Of a DNA stretch of 64,000 bases, positions 42,473 through 53,449 are shown piece by piece. The number at the start of each line of letters is the position of its first letter. The stretch's first letter is position 1. The DNA is taken from the NCBI GenBank assembly GCA_031002005.1, contig CM061919.1:224624739-224688738 (forward strand), read 5' to 3'. A model generated the notes under the pieces. The model was given only the letters and a program-made list of their open reading frames with translations. It was not told the origin of the DNA and searched no databases. This DNA is from Vandiemenella viatica (lineage: Eukaryota > Arthropoda > Insecta > Orthoptera > Morabidae). The position numbers and the translations under genes were made by a program.

Positions 42473-45400
42473 ATGAGGACCACTGCGCTGGTGAGTACCT
42501 CAGGGATCAATACTTGCCCCCATGATAATCTTCGCATTTTTCCAGCCATCTATATTTTTTTTGGAGTTTATCTCGAATAATGCTTGAAATATCTTATATC
42601 TCTTAACTAAATTTGTTAAACACTCTAAGAATTTTCGGTCAATCTATAAATAATAGTCGATTACCACCACTAGTTCTGTAGTTTCATATATTCCCTCCGG
42701 CTCACAACTATATGTCAAAAATCGATATTTTTAATATGTTTTTCTGTCCTCATTCTCTCGACTGATTTTCCTATCTTGCGCTAACATCTTTATCTTAACA
42801 TACTTCTTACAATCAACGTCCTAAAATATCTTCTTCATACATTCTAATCACTGTCTTCCTCTACAGTTCTTAACTCCGACTGTTTCCTCTACTAACAAAA
42901 TAACCAATTCCGCATGTTTTAAGATGTGATCCACATTTTTATGAAAACACATTCATTTCGTACATTATCTGTCCACTTAATTTTCAGCATCCTTCTATAG
43001 CACCACATTTCAAATGCTTGAATTTTCCGTGTTTTTGGTACTTCGCTACCATAAGGTGCACGCTCGACATATAAAGTTTTAAAAAGTTCTTTCTGAAACT
43101 TAGATCAGAGATCGATTAGTAGAGGATTACGAACTTACAGCTAATGGAAAATTGTATTATTTCTCTGATCAGTTCTCTCGTCTAAACATAATCAAACTAG
43201 CAGGAACGATAGTCTTTAAAATCTAGAACTGCTGGTTATTCGGAAATTGTAGCGGTTTGTAAATCATCCACAATCTCAGGCACCTTACTGAATCTATTAC
43301 AATTCATAAACTACGATTCGTAATACTGAGTTACAAAAATGTGGCCCCTTGTTTTATGAATTCACTAAAATGAACACTTCACTCTCTTCGGAGTCTAATC
43401 TGTAAGTTACTATGCACGATGTTTTAATCTCTTCCCTCAGAATTCATTACAGAGTTCTTTTAGAAAGGATAATGATCTCAAGTTTCAATAAATCTAGGAA
43501 CGGCAGTAGTGTTGAACAATATCACACAGGACGTTAATGTGAGAATGTTCGCCTATGACTTGAAACTCATTTTCTGAGACAGTTACAGTTAACTCTAAAA
43601 CTGAATAATAATAACAAAGTTTTAGAATCTCTACAATCACGCTTCTTGTGGAGTTAATGAATCCTTGGGTTTTACGCTTCAAGAGTAAACCTTTCCGTTT
43701 TATAATAAGCATGACACAAATAATATTTCGGTTGAATATTTAACCCTAAATATTTGTTCTCCTGATTTTTAATGCCTCTGTGGTATAGTTAGTATGTGTG
43801 GTAAATATAGAGAACTGATCCGGCCGTTTTATTTCCCCGAGACTCTAACAAATTTTTCATTACAAGGCTAAAAGACTCAGGAGAACAGATTCTGACTTCA
43901 GCTTCGTTTAAACAAAAAAATCCTATCTCATGGAATCTGTAGTTCGGTAATTCAGTTCCCAGCAAATCATTTTACCGACTGAGCAACTTTTCGCATAATA
44001 GTTCTGTATATATTTCGTGAAAACTGAGTAACAAATCCCAGTTCTGAACCGTTCATCATCAGTCCACACGATGTATAGGGAACTGTTCCACCTTAAGGAA
44101 ACTTTGGCAGACTTGCATTTATATATAAATACAAAATAGATCTTTCAGATTGTATAAAGTAACAATTAACAAATGCGTTATGAAAATAGCGTTCATGGCC
44201 AACAAGCACGTTAGCTGTTGTTAATACCCGAGGAATTTTATATAAACCGATTTACATAAAACAAAGTGAGGAGACGGAGAATCTTGTAGAAATATGATAT
44301 CACGATAAAATTTATTTTGCATGTTGAGTTCGGGAAATAGACACGAAAAGGAACGGTTATAGAATTTTGTAAACAATGTTTTTCATGCAGTACACTTTTT
44401 GTGAATTGTTGTATAAGAATTTAGTTATAATTCTTTGATCAACTAGCTAACCACTAGGCAGCCATTCATCTGAAAGAGCAATAATAGTAGTACTTTGCCT
44501 TACAGTCCAGTTGCTGGTAAATGCAAACACTACTGTTCTACCCGGTGGTAGATTGCGCAACGTCATTAAGTGACTAGAATTTGTACCTTCTAATTTTTGT
44601 GGAGTCTTCTGTCTTTTCATAACTTGAGCCAACCTCTTCGTTTTAGTGCACCCATTACAACTAATATCCTCAATTATTCGTAATCTTCGACCGTTCCTTC
44701 CCATCCCACATGTTTGAAGCTTATGAGATCAACAAACTACGTACAACTGCTCTTGGACTCTGCTGAATGAGTGACTATTTTTGTTTCGCAGGTCTACCTG
44801 GCAGCTGTGCTGCTGTCTTCAGCCAGCGCTGGAGACGTCAAGGACGCCAAGAAGGACAAGCGGGGAATCCTCACCGGAGAACACTCCCTCATTGGCGGTG
44901 GCCTTGGAGGAATTGGTTATGGGGGTGGCTACGGAGGTAGCTCCGGTGGAGGCTACGGTAGTAGCTACGGTGGAAGCCTCGGTGGTAGCTACGGTGGAGG
45001 CTACGGAGGTGGCTACGGAGGTGGCTACGGGTATGGAGGAGGCATCGGACTGAGCTCCGGTAGCATCGGTCTTAGTTCAGGCAGCATCGGCCTCTCCTCC
45101 GGCGGATACGGTGGCTACGGACTGGGATCTGGCGGCATCGGACTTGGATCAGGCGGCATCGGACTTGGATCAGGCGGCATTGGATTTGGATCAGGTGGTA
45201 TCGGACTTGGGTCAGGTGGTATCGGTCTGGGATCAGGCATCGGCCTGGGTGGAGCTTCGGTATCCGTGGCTCCCACACGGACCGTAGTCCAGACGGTTCG
45301 AGTACCTGTTCCCCAGCCGGTGCCGGTACCTGTAGACCGTCCAGTTCCAGTACCTCAGCCCGTGCCAGTGCCCGTCAGCAGACCAGTCCCCGTACCTCAG

Positions 45401-46041
45401 CCCTACCCTGTGAGGGTACCACATCCCGTGCCCGTGCACGTACCTAGGCCGTACCCAGTTGCTGTTCCCAGGCCTGTTCCAGTTCCCGTCAACAGGCCCG
45501 TGCCCGTTACCAGCTACCACAGCCGTACCCCGTGAGGGTGCCCCACCCAGTGCCCGTCGGAGTACCACAGCCGTACCCCGTCAGGGTGCCGGTACCACAC
45601 CCGGTGCCTGTTCCTGTTTCCTCCGGCATCTCATCTGGCATCGGTCTCGGTAGTGGGATCGGTGGTGGAATCGGTGGTGGAATCTATTCCTCAGGCATCG
45701 GATCCAGTCTTGGCGGTGGCATCATATCGTCCGGATCTCTGGGATCTGGTCTGATCTCCAGTGGCGGATATGGAGGTGGTTATGGGTACGGCGGTGGCTA
45801 CGGAGGTGGATACGGAGGTGGCTACGGAAGTAGCTACGGAGGTGGCTACGGAAGTAGCTACGGAGGTGGCTATGGAAGTAGCTACGGAGGTGGATACGGA
45901 AGTAGCTACGGCGGGTCGTACAGCTCCGGAGGATCCCTGAAGGGAACTTACGTTCCCAGCATCTCTGGCGGACTCAGTGGTGGCAGCCTCTACTCCGGAA
46001 GTCTGTCCTCCGGCTACGGTCACGGCGGATGGAAGCACTGA
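42473..46041 (+). CDS. secreted Gly-rich/VPVP-repeat structural protein, frame broken once
   Basis: Exon 1 is 42473-42490 (MRTTAL, donor GTGAGT). Exon 2 runs from 44792 after TTTGTTTCGCAG, phase 0. Joined, they give a signal peptide, [19 protein letters not shown], probably cut before GDVKD, then a charged stretch ending KKDKR. Residues from about 31 to 170 are Gly-Tyr/Ser and repeated GIGLGSGG units. [15 protein letters not shown] tract follows, then a second GGY/SSY-rich domain ending GHGGWKH. The first frame stops at 45533 (TGA). The second half, in the -1 frame, continues the same repeat to 46041, so one indel near 45505-45520 separates them. Unbroken length would be about 420 residues. 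Such proteins are extracellular matrix components of cuticle or eggshell in insects; the exact role is inferred. Reading it as a truncated 253-residue protein is the alternative. Confidence 0.85.
42491..44791 (+). other. intron of Gly-rich gene
   Basis: GTGAGT donor and a pyrimidine-rich TATTTTTGTTTCGCAG acceptor. The intron splits the signal peptide after its sixth codon, an arrangement common in insect cuticle-protein genes. Apart from a LINE fragment at 42735-43105, the intron shows AT-rich sequence without recognised features. An 85-codon minus-strand frame at 44447-44704 is unrecognised. Confidence 0.85.
42735..43105 (-). mobile_element. LINE 3' fragment in intron
   Basis: Aligns by eye with 48310-48735: TTCTCTCGACTGATTTTCCT / TCTTTCGACTGGTTTGATGC, CTTCTACAGTTCTTA, TGTCCACTTAATTTTCAGCA, TTCTATAGCACCACATTTCA, TTTCGCTACCATAAGGTGC and AGAGTTTTAAAAGGTTCTTT / AAAGTTTTAAAAAGTTCTTT. 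On the minus strand this is the [14 protein letters not shown] end of the same LINE family. Heavily mutated. Confidence 0.8.
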
Positions 46042-46316
46042 GTGCGACCACTTGGTGCCTTGACGTCCAGCTCAACATTTTACGTGGACGGAGAATGGGC
46101 TTCAGATCTCAACGTTAGATGGAAGCAGCGTCTTCGGTCCACACTCTACTGGTGTACCTTTCTCGCAGGCGTTAATCTGACTATTTTTATGCATCATTCA
46201 TGATCACAACTGCATCTTCAGCATCACATATGTAATTTCTACCACTTTCTTATCGATTCATATTTTTATATACCTATGTGATATTTTTTATATTGAATGT
46301 ATACTCTTTGAAACAT

Positions 46317-46322
46317 AATAAA
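46317..46322 (+). terminator. polyadenylation signal
   Basis: AATAAA 275 bp after the stop codon of the Gly-rich gene, followed by T/GT-rich sequence (GTCTTTGTATAAAATTC..TTTTGTCTTT). Confidence 0.75.
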
Positions 46323-47196
46323 AAGTCTTTGTATAAAATTCTTACGTTTTGTCTTTACATGGTTTTGCATAATTAAATGTTTACATTATTGTTAGATATA
46401 AACCCAATTATAACTTCACTCTTCACATATTCTAGTATCAGTAAGTAACAAAATTAAACATAGGTATTTCATCCATTTAACATCATAAGTATTGGATTTA
46501 TGATCATGTTTCCTAGTATTTCACTCGCCGTTGGGAAATTTTTGGAATCAGAAGGATGAATATATATGGTAGAAATCATTGCTTCTATATTCCTTCAATC
46601 AGCCAAGGCTAAGAGGCCTTTCAGAAATACACCAGCGTATAGCTTTATCCAATACTTTCTACACATATACTTAACTGTCTAAAGAATATTCCTGGTATCC
46701 TGGTTTCACATAGTACTAAGTTATTGTATTCGTTAGCAGCGTTTCCTAGCTGTGTTAAAATTTCTTACTTCTTACACAATTTGATTCAAAGTAAATACAG
46801 AGATTATTCGATGATACATACTATTTACTATGTTACTTCTCTAAATGAACCGTTTGAAAGAACCTTATGTATTTAAAATAGAATCCTGGCAGATTTCCCC
46901 TTCTTAAAGAACCATTTATATATTTTAGGAATAAAATACAACAGTCACTGACTTAGAAAGCTTCTGGCATGTGCATTTAGCAAAAAAGAAAATAATAACT
47001 TCTCACCTTGGTTCTTCTTTACGTGAGCTTACTTGCGATTTCCCTTCAGTCGTGGCCACTTCAAACCATCTTCTGAAATTCACAAAAGATTAGAAGGAAA
47101 TCGCAAAGCTACTAAATGATAACAGATAATTAGAGGTCAAATAAGTTCCACTTAAGTCTTTAATGCACAGAGTCTTAAATTTTTTAAAATTTTTTA
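46323..47196. other. intergenic, nothing recognised
   Basis: AT-rich downstream flank of the Gly-rich gene. No gene or repeat seen. Confidence 0.45.
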
Positions 47197-47940
47197 ATTG
47201 CAATGGAGCACAGGCTCCGGTGGCAATTTCCCTACACACCCATCTTCCCCCTATCCTGCACCTACCTACATTTGCCCTCTACAAATTTTATCTTTAAATT
47301 CCTTCAAAGTTTTCGGTAAATTATTCATCATTTCTCTTTGTAACTCATTCCAATCCCTGACACCCTTACCTAAAAAAGAGAATCTTCCCACACCCTTGTG
47401 CCTGAAATCGAGTGCCAGCTTGTGGTCATGGTCATCTTTTCCCTTCCATGCACTACTTTTCATACCTATTGCAATATCTTTCCATGTCTCATCGCCAGTA
47501 TACGCCCTGTACACTCCCATGACCCTCCTCATCCTCCTCCTGTCTTGCAATGAATCCCATTCCAGATCCTTTATCATATCCGTCACTGATTGCATTCTGC
47601 GATAAATTCCAGAAACAAATCTAGCAGCCCTTCTTTGCACCCTCTCCAACTCCTGTATTTGATACGTTAAATGAGGGTCCCATACTATACTACCATATTC
47701 GAGCAATGGTCTGACCAAAGTTTTGTAACCCAATTCCTTGACTTCTCTCGTACATCCCCTCATCACTCTCTCCAACAAGTGCAGAACTTTGAAACCTTTT
47801 CCTACCACCTGTCCTATGTGTCCTGCCCAGTTAAGTTTGTTATCAAAAGTAATGCCAAGATATTTACATTTCAAGTCTTCAGCGAGCAATTCTTTCCCCA
47901 CCTTATATTCATAATTAAAATTTCTTAGACTCACCGACTG
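47197..47940 (-). mobile_element. LINE C-terminal fragment, open frame kept
   Basis: The minus-strand frame 47934-47266 is open for 222 codons: LKCKYLGITFDNKLNWAGHI, VMRGCTREVKELGYKTLVRP, LLEYGSIVWDPHLTYQIQEL, ERVQRRAARFVSGIYRRMQS, DLEWDSLQDRRRMRRVMGVY and GVGRFSFLGKGVRDWNELQ. This is the thumb/C-terminal part of a CR1/Jockey-superfamily reverse transcriptase. The 3' end on the minus strand is GCCACCGGAGCCTGTGCTCC + ATTGCAATT before an A-rich stretch. The endonuclease and palm are gone, so it is a 5'-truncated but fairly young copy. Confidence 0.88.
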
Positions 47941-48289
47941 GTATACTATTTAAATTACTGTAAGAAGATTCCTTACACAACAGACAAAAAAAATAGTTCT
48001 GCTGCGACCAAAAATACATTATATCTCGAAATTTCTTAATACTGTTCGCTGACAATCCCTAACCACTTCTTTTAATATCACACAAATTGTGCAACATTGG
48101 AAAGTTCCTATCAATTACTCGCACACGTGTTCCACAGATATTTTTTTTTGTTACTGTTCAAAGTACGATCAGCAGAAAAAATATTCAGTTGAAAATATGA
48201 TTAACTGCTTCCTTGTCTTTTACTCTTCAAAGAAATATGCACCTCAAAGCTGGGAAATAGGTAACAAAAGTGTAAGTCACTCTCATAGA

Positions 48290-49430
48290 TGTTTTGCTGT
48301 CGTCAGTCTTTCGACTGGTTTGATGCAATCCTCCATCCCTTCCTATCTTGTGCTAACCTCTTCATCTCTACATATCCCTTACAACCCACGTCCTCAATTA
48401 TCTGCTTCATATATTCTAATCTCTGTCTTCTTCTACAGTTCTTACCTTCGACTGATCCTTCACTAACAAATTAGCCAATCCAGCCCGTCTCAAAATATGA
48501 CCTACCAGCCTGTCACTTCTTTCTGTAACCTTCTTCCATAAACTTCTTTCCTCACCCATCATTTCCAAAACTCGTTCATTTCCTACTTTGTCTGTCCACC
48601 TAATTTTCAGCATTCTTCTGTAGCACCACATTTCAAATGCTTCAATTTTCTTTTTTTCCGGTATTCCTCAAGTCCATGTTTCGCTACCATAAAGTGCTGT
48701 GGTCCACACATAGAGTTTTAAAAGGTTCTTTCCAAGTCCTAGATCAATGTTTGAAACTAAAGATTTCTCTTTTTCATGAAGGCTCTTTTTGCTAGTGCTA
48801 TTCTGCTTTTAACATCATTCCTGCTTCGGCCATCGGTTGTAAATTTCCCAAGTAGCAGAATTCATTTACTTCTCCTATTGCATCCGATCCTATTTTTATA
48901 TTTAATCTACTGTGATTGTTATCATTTCTGCTACATTTCACCACTTTTGTCTTGCTTCGATTTATATTCAGTCTAAAATCTTCCTTCAGTATTTTGTTCT
49001 TGCCATTCCGTAACTTCTCCATATCCTCAGCCTGTTCTGCTAACAAGACAATGTCATCAGCAAATCGTAGCATACTGATTTTTTTCTCACTAAACGCTTA
49101 TGCCAAATGAAAATTTTTCGTTTACTTCCTTTATTGCTTCATCTACATACAAGCTGAAGATTAACGGGGATAGACTACAACCATGCCTCACACACCCTTT
49201 TTAAATGATGCGTTTCTCTCATGGTATCTACTTTTATTATAGCCTCTTGATTCTTATCTAGTTTATAAAGTATTCTTCTATATCGATACTTTAGACCTGA
49301 TTTCTTTAAAGTTCTGAACATCTTATCCCACCTACCATTATCAAAAGCTTTTTCTAAATCAACAAACGCCATAAAAGTATAATCCACAAACTCCGCTAAT
49401 GATACCTCTAGAAAATCAAAGCTTCTATCA
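48290..49430 (-). mobile_element. LINE, palm to C-terminus, decayed
   Basis: Minus-strand order, right to left. DYTFMAFVDLEKAFDNGRWD and KMFRTLKKSGLKYRYRRILY are the first catalytic Asp region (49387-49175). MLRFADDIVLLAEQAEDMEK is the intact ADD box (49073 downwards), with LNINRSKTKV. EFCYLGNLQ follows. [20 protein letters not shown] and LVGHILRRAGL form the C-terminus (48631-48416). Frame breaks separate the blocks, so it is non-functional. This layout and the MWCYRRML end are those of a LINE clade common in insects (RTE/L1-like; clade uncertain). Confidence 0.88.
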
Positions 49431-49439
49431 CTCGCTCAT

Positions 49440-49792
49440 TAACACAGTCACTATATCGCATGTTAGTGACGTCATGAATGGCGATATAAACTTGACCCAC
49501 AATTTCATATCGCGATACCAAATGAATCTAAATAATGACGATGGCAATATAGTGCTCGTAAAAGCGAATCAAATTACATACTGAATACGTGTGGAGCTAC
49601 ATTCAGCCACGTCAACTTCTCGTATAGCGTCAGCATCATGATAATGATTAAAGTAACGTAATTTAAAAATGTATAATAAAATGCTCGTGATTTTCGCTGT
49701 ACAACGGTAAGTCCAGAAATCATTGTAACACTTAACACAACTTATGTTAATACTGTTGGTCAAGTTTACATCGTGATATAGTGACTGTGTTA
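49440..49792. mobile_element. inverted-repeat MITE-like element
   Basis: Left TAACACAGTCACTATATCGC and right GATATAGTGACTGTGTTA are inverted. Further in, GGCGATATAAACTTGACCCA answers GGTCAAGTTTACATCGTG. About 353 bp. Flanking duplication is not clear because the termini begin with TAA. No coding capacity. Confidence 0.7.
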
Positions 49793-49799
49793 TTGCGCG

Positions 49800-50170
49800 T
49801 GCGGTTGCAGTTCATACTGAAGGTGAATAATGAAATTAATTGTGATAATGTATACTAAGCTAATTAGAAATCTTGTTATAGAAAACGTTGCTACTACTCG
49901 AAATGTCGTTCCGATGGATTTAATATATTATAGTTTGATTTTGTAGCGGCAATATTAGCGATGATAGTGGTTAGACCGAAGTGCAGCCTGGACAAGAATT
50001 TTCTCGTTACAGCATAAGGCAAGGTAGAATTTATTTATTATCAGTAATAAATAAGCTGTTTTGCTAAGCACTGTGTTAGTGACTTGTATTGCGATGTAAA
50101 CTACTCCCAATTTGGCCTCTTGAAACGAAAAGTTTCTACCATAAGACACCGAATACATTCGTTTGAAGTG
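49800..50170. repeat. Helitron-family module, copy
   Basis: Closely related to 37080-37460 (see there): GTTTGATTTTGTAGCGGCAA + TATTAGCGATGATAGTGGTTAG. Confidence 0.6.
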
Positions 50171-52055
50171 AAGCATATAATAGGCATTTGCCGAATATTA
50201 AACACTAGGTAAAAAAGCTCTGTTCTGTTAGTCATAGGCTACTATTTGTACTGATTTCTACAAAAATTTTGAACGAAAAAAAAAAAAAGGTTACTTGTCT
50301 TCAGTTAAGTTTAAAATTTGGGTAAAAATAATTTGTAATGTATTACAGAGAGTATATAGTAACAAAAAAGATATTAAATTGAACCGAGGTGGAATCGAAA
50401 CGGTTACATATTTGTCTTGAATACGACGATATTTCGCTCACAGCCGTTTTGACACTATCAGTGAACTGACTTTAATGCTGGTATATTTTAAAATTTCACC
50501 ATTTTTTTTCCAAGCTTTTATTTTTCACTTCTATTATGATGCACATTATTTTATGCACACAACTTAAGACATCTCCTTCTGAACTTAACAACAGGACGAT
50601 TTAAAGAAAAATATTAAGGTTAAGTACAGATTTATATTTTCTGCTCCCGATCTGTTATTTATCAAGTGCATCTGTTTTAGCGCTTTTAAATTAGACACTC
50701 ACCTGCTTATACCAGAAGGCTCTTGCTTTTATTTCTGAAAAGCAGTAAAAACCAAAGAGTAAACGTGGCACTGCCGTCTACGAAGTAGGAAACTCTTTGG
50801 GGTTTGATAATTGCTAATTAAAATTTCTGAAGGAACTAATCATTTTTACGGAATAGAAACTATCCTATGTCACTAAACAATCAATTTTCTAACTCTATGC
50901 CTAGTTTCATTCAAATCTGTTGAGCAATTATGGCGTGATTGAGTCAGATAATACATTGAAACTTTTTCATTTGTCATTTATATAGATATTTATTGATGAT
51001 TGATTGGTTGATAACACTTGATGGCTGATTAACAACTTCTAAACTGCAGCGAAGTCCATTATGAATATAAACGGCAGGATAGACGTGGCGATATTTTTTA
51101 ACAGTTGCGCAAGCGATAAGTGTCGACTGATAATTAGTTTCGTTGGTATTTTTATTGCTTCCCTAATCTGAACACTTATAAAACTTATACATTATTCTAA
51201 ATGGTTCAAAAAGTTACCTAAATGGAAACATTCTTTCCGAAGAACGGAATTTCTACGAGCGAATGAACGGATTTAATAAAATAAACTTTAGACATCGGGA
51301 TTAGAGTAGCCAGTGAGAAAGCTCCAACATCATTCCACAGAATAAGTTAAACAAGCTTCTCGAACATTTATCTATCGAAGTTAAAATAAGCATTGAATTA
51401 AGCTAATTACTTCATACATGAAACATATTGAATAAAATCGTAACTGGATAGCTTATATACTATTATGCAACAGTCGCCTTCTTCGAAGCATGTACCATCA
51501 CACTTAATCTTTGCTTTTTATGTATGTCACATACACTGCTCTTCTACACACATAAAATATGGCTTAAATGGTTCTCCAAAACAGAGTTTATCGATAAAAA
51601 TCGCAAAGCTGTATATGGGATTTTCTAAAGTCTAGAGGCAAAATACATTAAAAGTACTCATCATAGAAAAACCCACGTCATTATAATGTGGAAATAGGTT
51701 TCAGATAAAGACCGAATTTCCTATAAGTTTACTAACATTAATATCGAACATAGCTCGATCAACCAAGTACTGAAGTATATGGGCCAATTATTATACTTGT
51801 CTATTCTTCAAAAACGTATTTGATTTTATCTCTTTGGATAATATTTTCGTTCTGATGTTTTGTCTATTCGGTTAATGGAATTATTTTGTTTTGACCCTTA
51901 TTCCAATTTTTGCTCCACAAGCGTAAGAAGTGAATTTAACACATTCCGGCAAACGTAAACCAAATATTTCAGGGAACCCTTTTGACCTAGCTAGAAGCCA
52001 GGAGGCGACTCCTCTAATAGAACGGTAATAGGCTTACCGGGCGGAGCGTCAGAGC
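50171..52055. other. intergenic with Helitron-like head
   Basis: No gene. At about 50880-50986 the minus strand begins TCTATATAAATGACAAATG and continues with ..CACGCCATAATTGCTCAACA + GATTTGAATGAAAC, a worn relative of the common Helitron head. Poly-A run at 50278-50288. Remainder unremarkable. Confidence 0.4.
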
Positions 52056-52290
52056 AGTTTGCGAGAGTGGTGGGTGAGCGGTAGCGTTCTGAGCTCGCAC
52101 TAGAGTGGCGGCGGGTTCGAATCCCCGTGCGGCCATTCAGGTTTGGGATATCCATGACTTACCGAAATCATCTAATGCCGGTATGGTTCCTTGAAAACGC
52201 TATGGCAGAATTCCCTTTCCTTGTGCCAGTCCTTTCCCGCCCCTAAAGATCTCGACGTCGACGAGGCGTAAAGACATAAGCAAATGAGTA
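52056..52290 (+). mobile_element. SINE-A, full length
   Basis: GCGAGAGTGGTGGGTGAGCG head, GCGGGTTCGAATCCCCGTGC (B box), a worn body with ATGCCGGTATGGTTCCTTG, then CCCTAAAGATCTCGACGTCG + ACGAGGCGTAAAGACATAAGC. Confidence 0.88.
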
Positions 52291-53449
52291 ACTAGAACGC
52301 CTTGGGTGATTGCGATAAAACTTGGGTACACATGTTTCTCATGGAACAACTAAAAATTCTGTAGTGGTAAACCAGCTGCAACCAGCCGGGGCAACATCGG
52401 GTACTATGTTAGTTTTTTATAATTTCATCTAAGATTGTTTCTTTATGCTTCCGAGAAGTTTTCAGTAAGGTTTAATTATTCATAGTAACCGATTGTTTGG
52501 GCAATTGTTTGGAGTTCAGGAAAACGGTAGTGGCGTCTTTGTAAGCGTCGAGGATTTTCTCTGCGGTTTATAAAATGTTGCTTTGACAGCAGTCAGTAGA
52601 GTCGTTGTGAATATCGCTAAGAGAAAACGTCACAAACTGTTCAATCTAATGTGCCTTACCCTTAGTAATTTTTGTTGAAGAGTACAATACGGATCTTGAA
52701 TGTGTTTCTGCAATAAAGGCGAAGTAAATTACAGTTTAATCTTTCTCATTTAAAGTAGTCTTACCGTCATAGTTGAGAAAGCTGGGAGTGATACTCACTT
52801 GGTGACTGATTAAACTGTGTTTTTCAAGTTTATGAAAGCTCAATGCATATCGTTCCGAGCCCTACCTCACATGTTAATTCGTGTCGGAGCAATCTGAATC
52901 TCATAATCAACGAGCGACATTACCTGATAGACTTACGACAGGTCTCAAATAATGATCCCACGAATTTACAATCTTCTGTTCTTATAAAACGCTATTCTTG
53001 GTCACGATGTACAGATATCTGTCGCACTCTGACGTCACGCATCCCGCCTTCGCTGCCCAAAAACGACGAACGATGTTCGATGTTATGCGCGTTATTTAAT
53101 AATAAATCTATTTAGCTATGTATCCGCAAATAAATTAACTGTCAGAAAACTGAAATAAAAGTACGTATTCCGTTGAAATCGACATATTAATTATTAGTTG
53201 CTCTTTCTTAATTAAAATTAATTCGTTGTAGATTTCTTTTACATACTCTGGACAGCAATACCGTTGTTACAGTAAGCTAACAAACATCTAAATTACATCA
53301 TTTTGAAGATAATGTACCTTATTTGACGAAAATTGTTCTTAGTCAACGAAGAAACAAATTCCTAAAATACAACGCATCATTTTTGACGCGGCTTACAAGA
53401 TATTTATATTCACTGTAGATATTGACAATATTGTCACTGTTATAATATG
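52291..53449. repeat. Helitron-family sequence, no gene
   Basis: A 90-codon plus-strand frame (52843-53115) is unrecognised. From about 53010 the sequence shares TCTGACGTCACGCATCCCGCC with 16795 and ATTAATTATTAGTTGC with 16960 and 54855. ATTTTTGACGCGGCTTACAAG at about 53388 is a worn Helitron 3'-end-like block. A mariner starts at 53450. Confidence 0.45.

Noticed and set aside
41872..42549. Overlapping minus- and plus-strand frames of 64-160 codons upstream of the Gly-rich gene
   Set aside because: They overlap in several phases in GC-rich DNA, lack domains and start context, and cover a well-formed promoter and first exon.
45500..45540. Programmed -1 ribosomal frameshift in the Gly-rich gene
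   Set aside because: No slippery heptamer or downstream pseudoknot is apparent. A small indel beside a near-tandem heptamer explains it more simply.
45072..46038. Minus-strand frames of 68-115 codons within the Gly-rich exon
   Set aside because: Mirror frames caused by the repetitive GGY/VPVP codons of the plus-strand gene.
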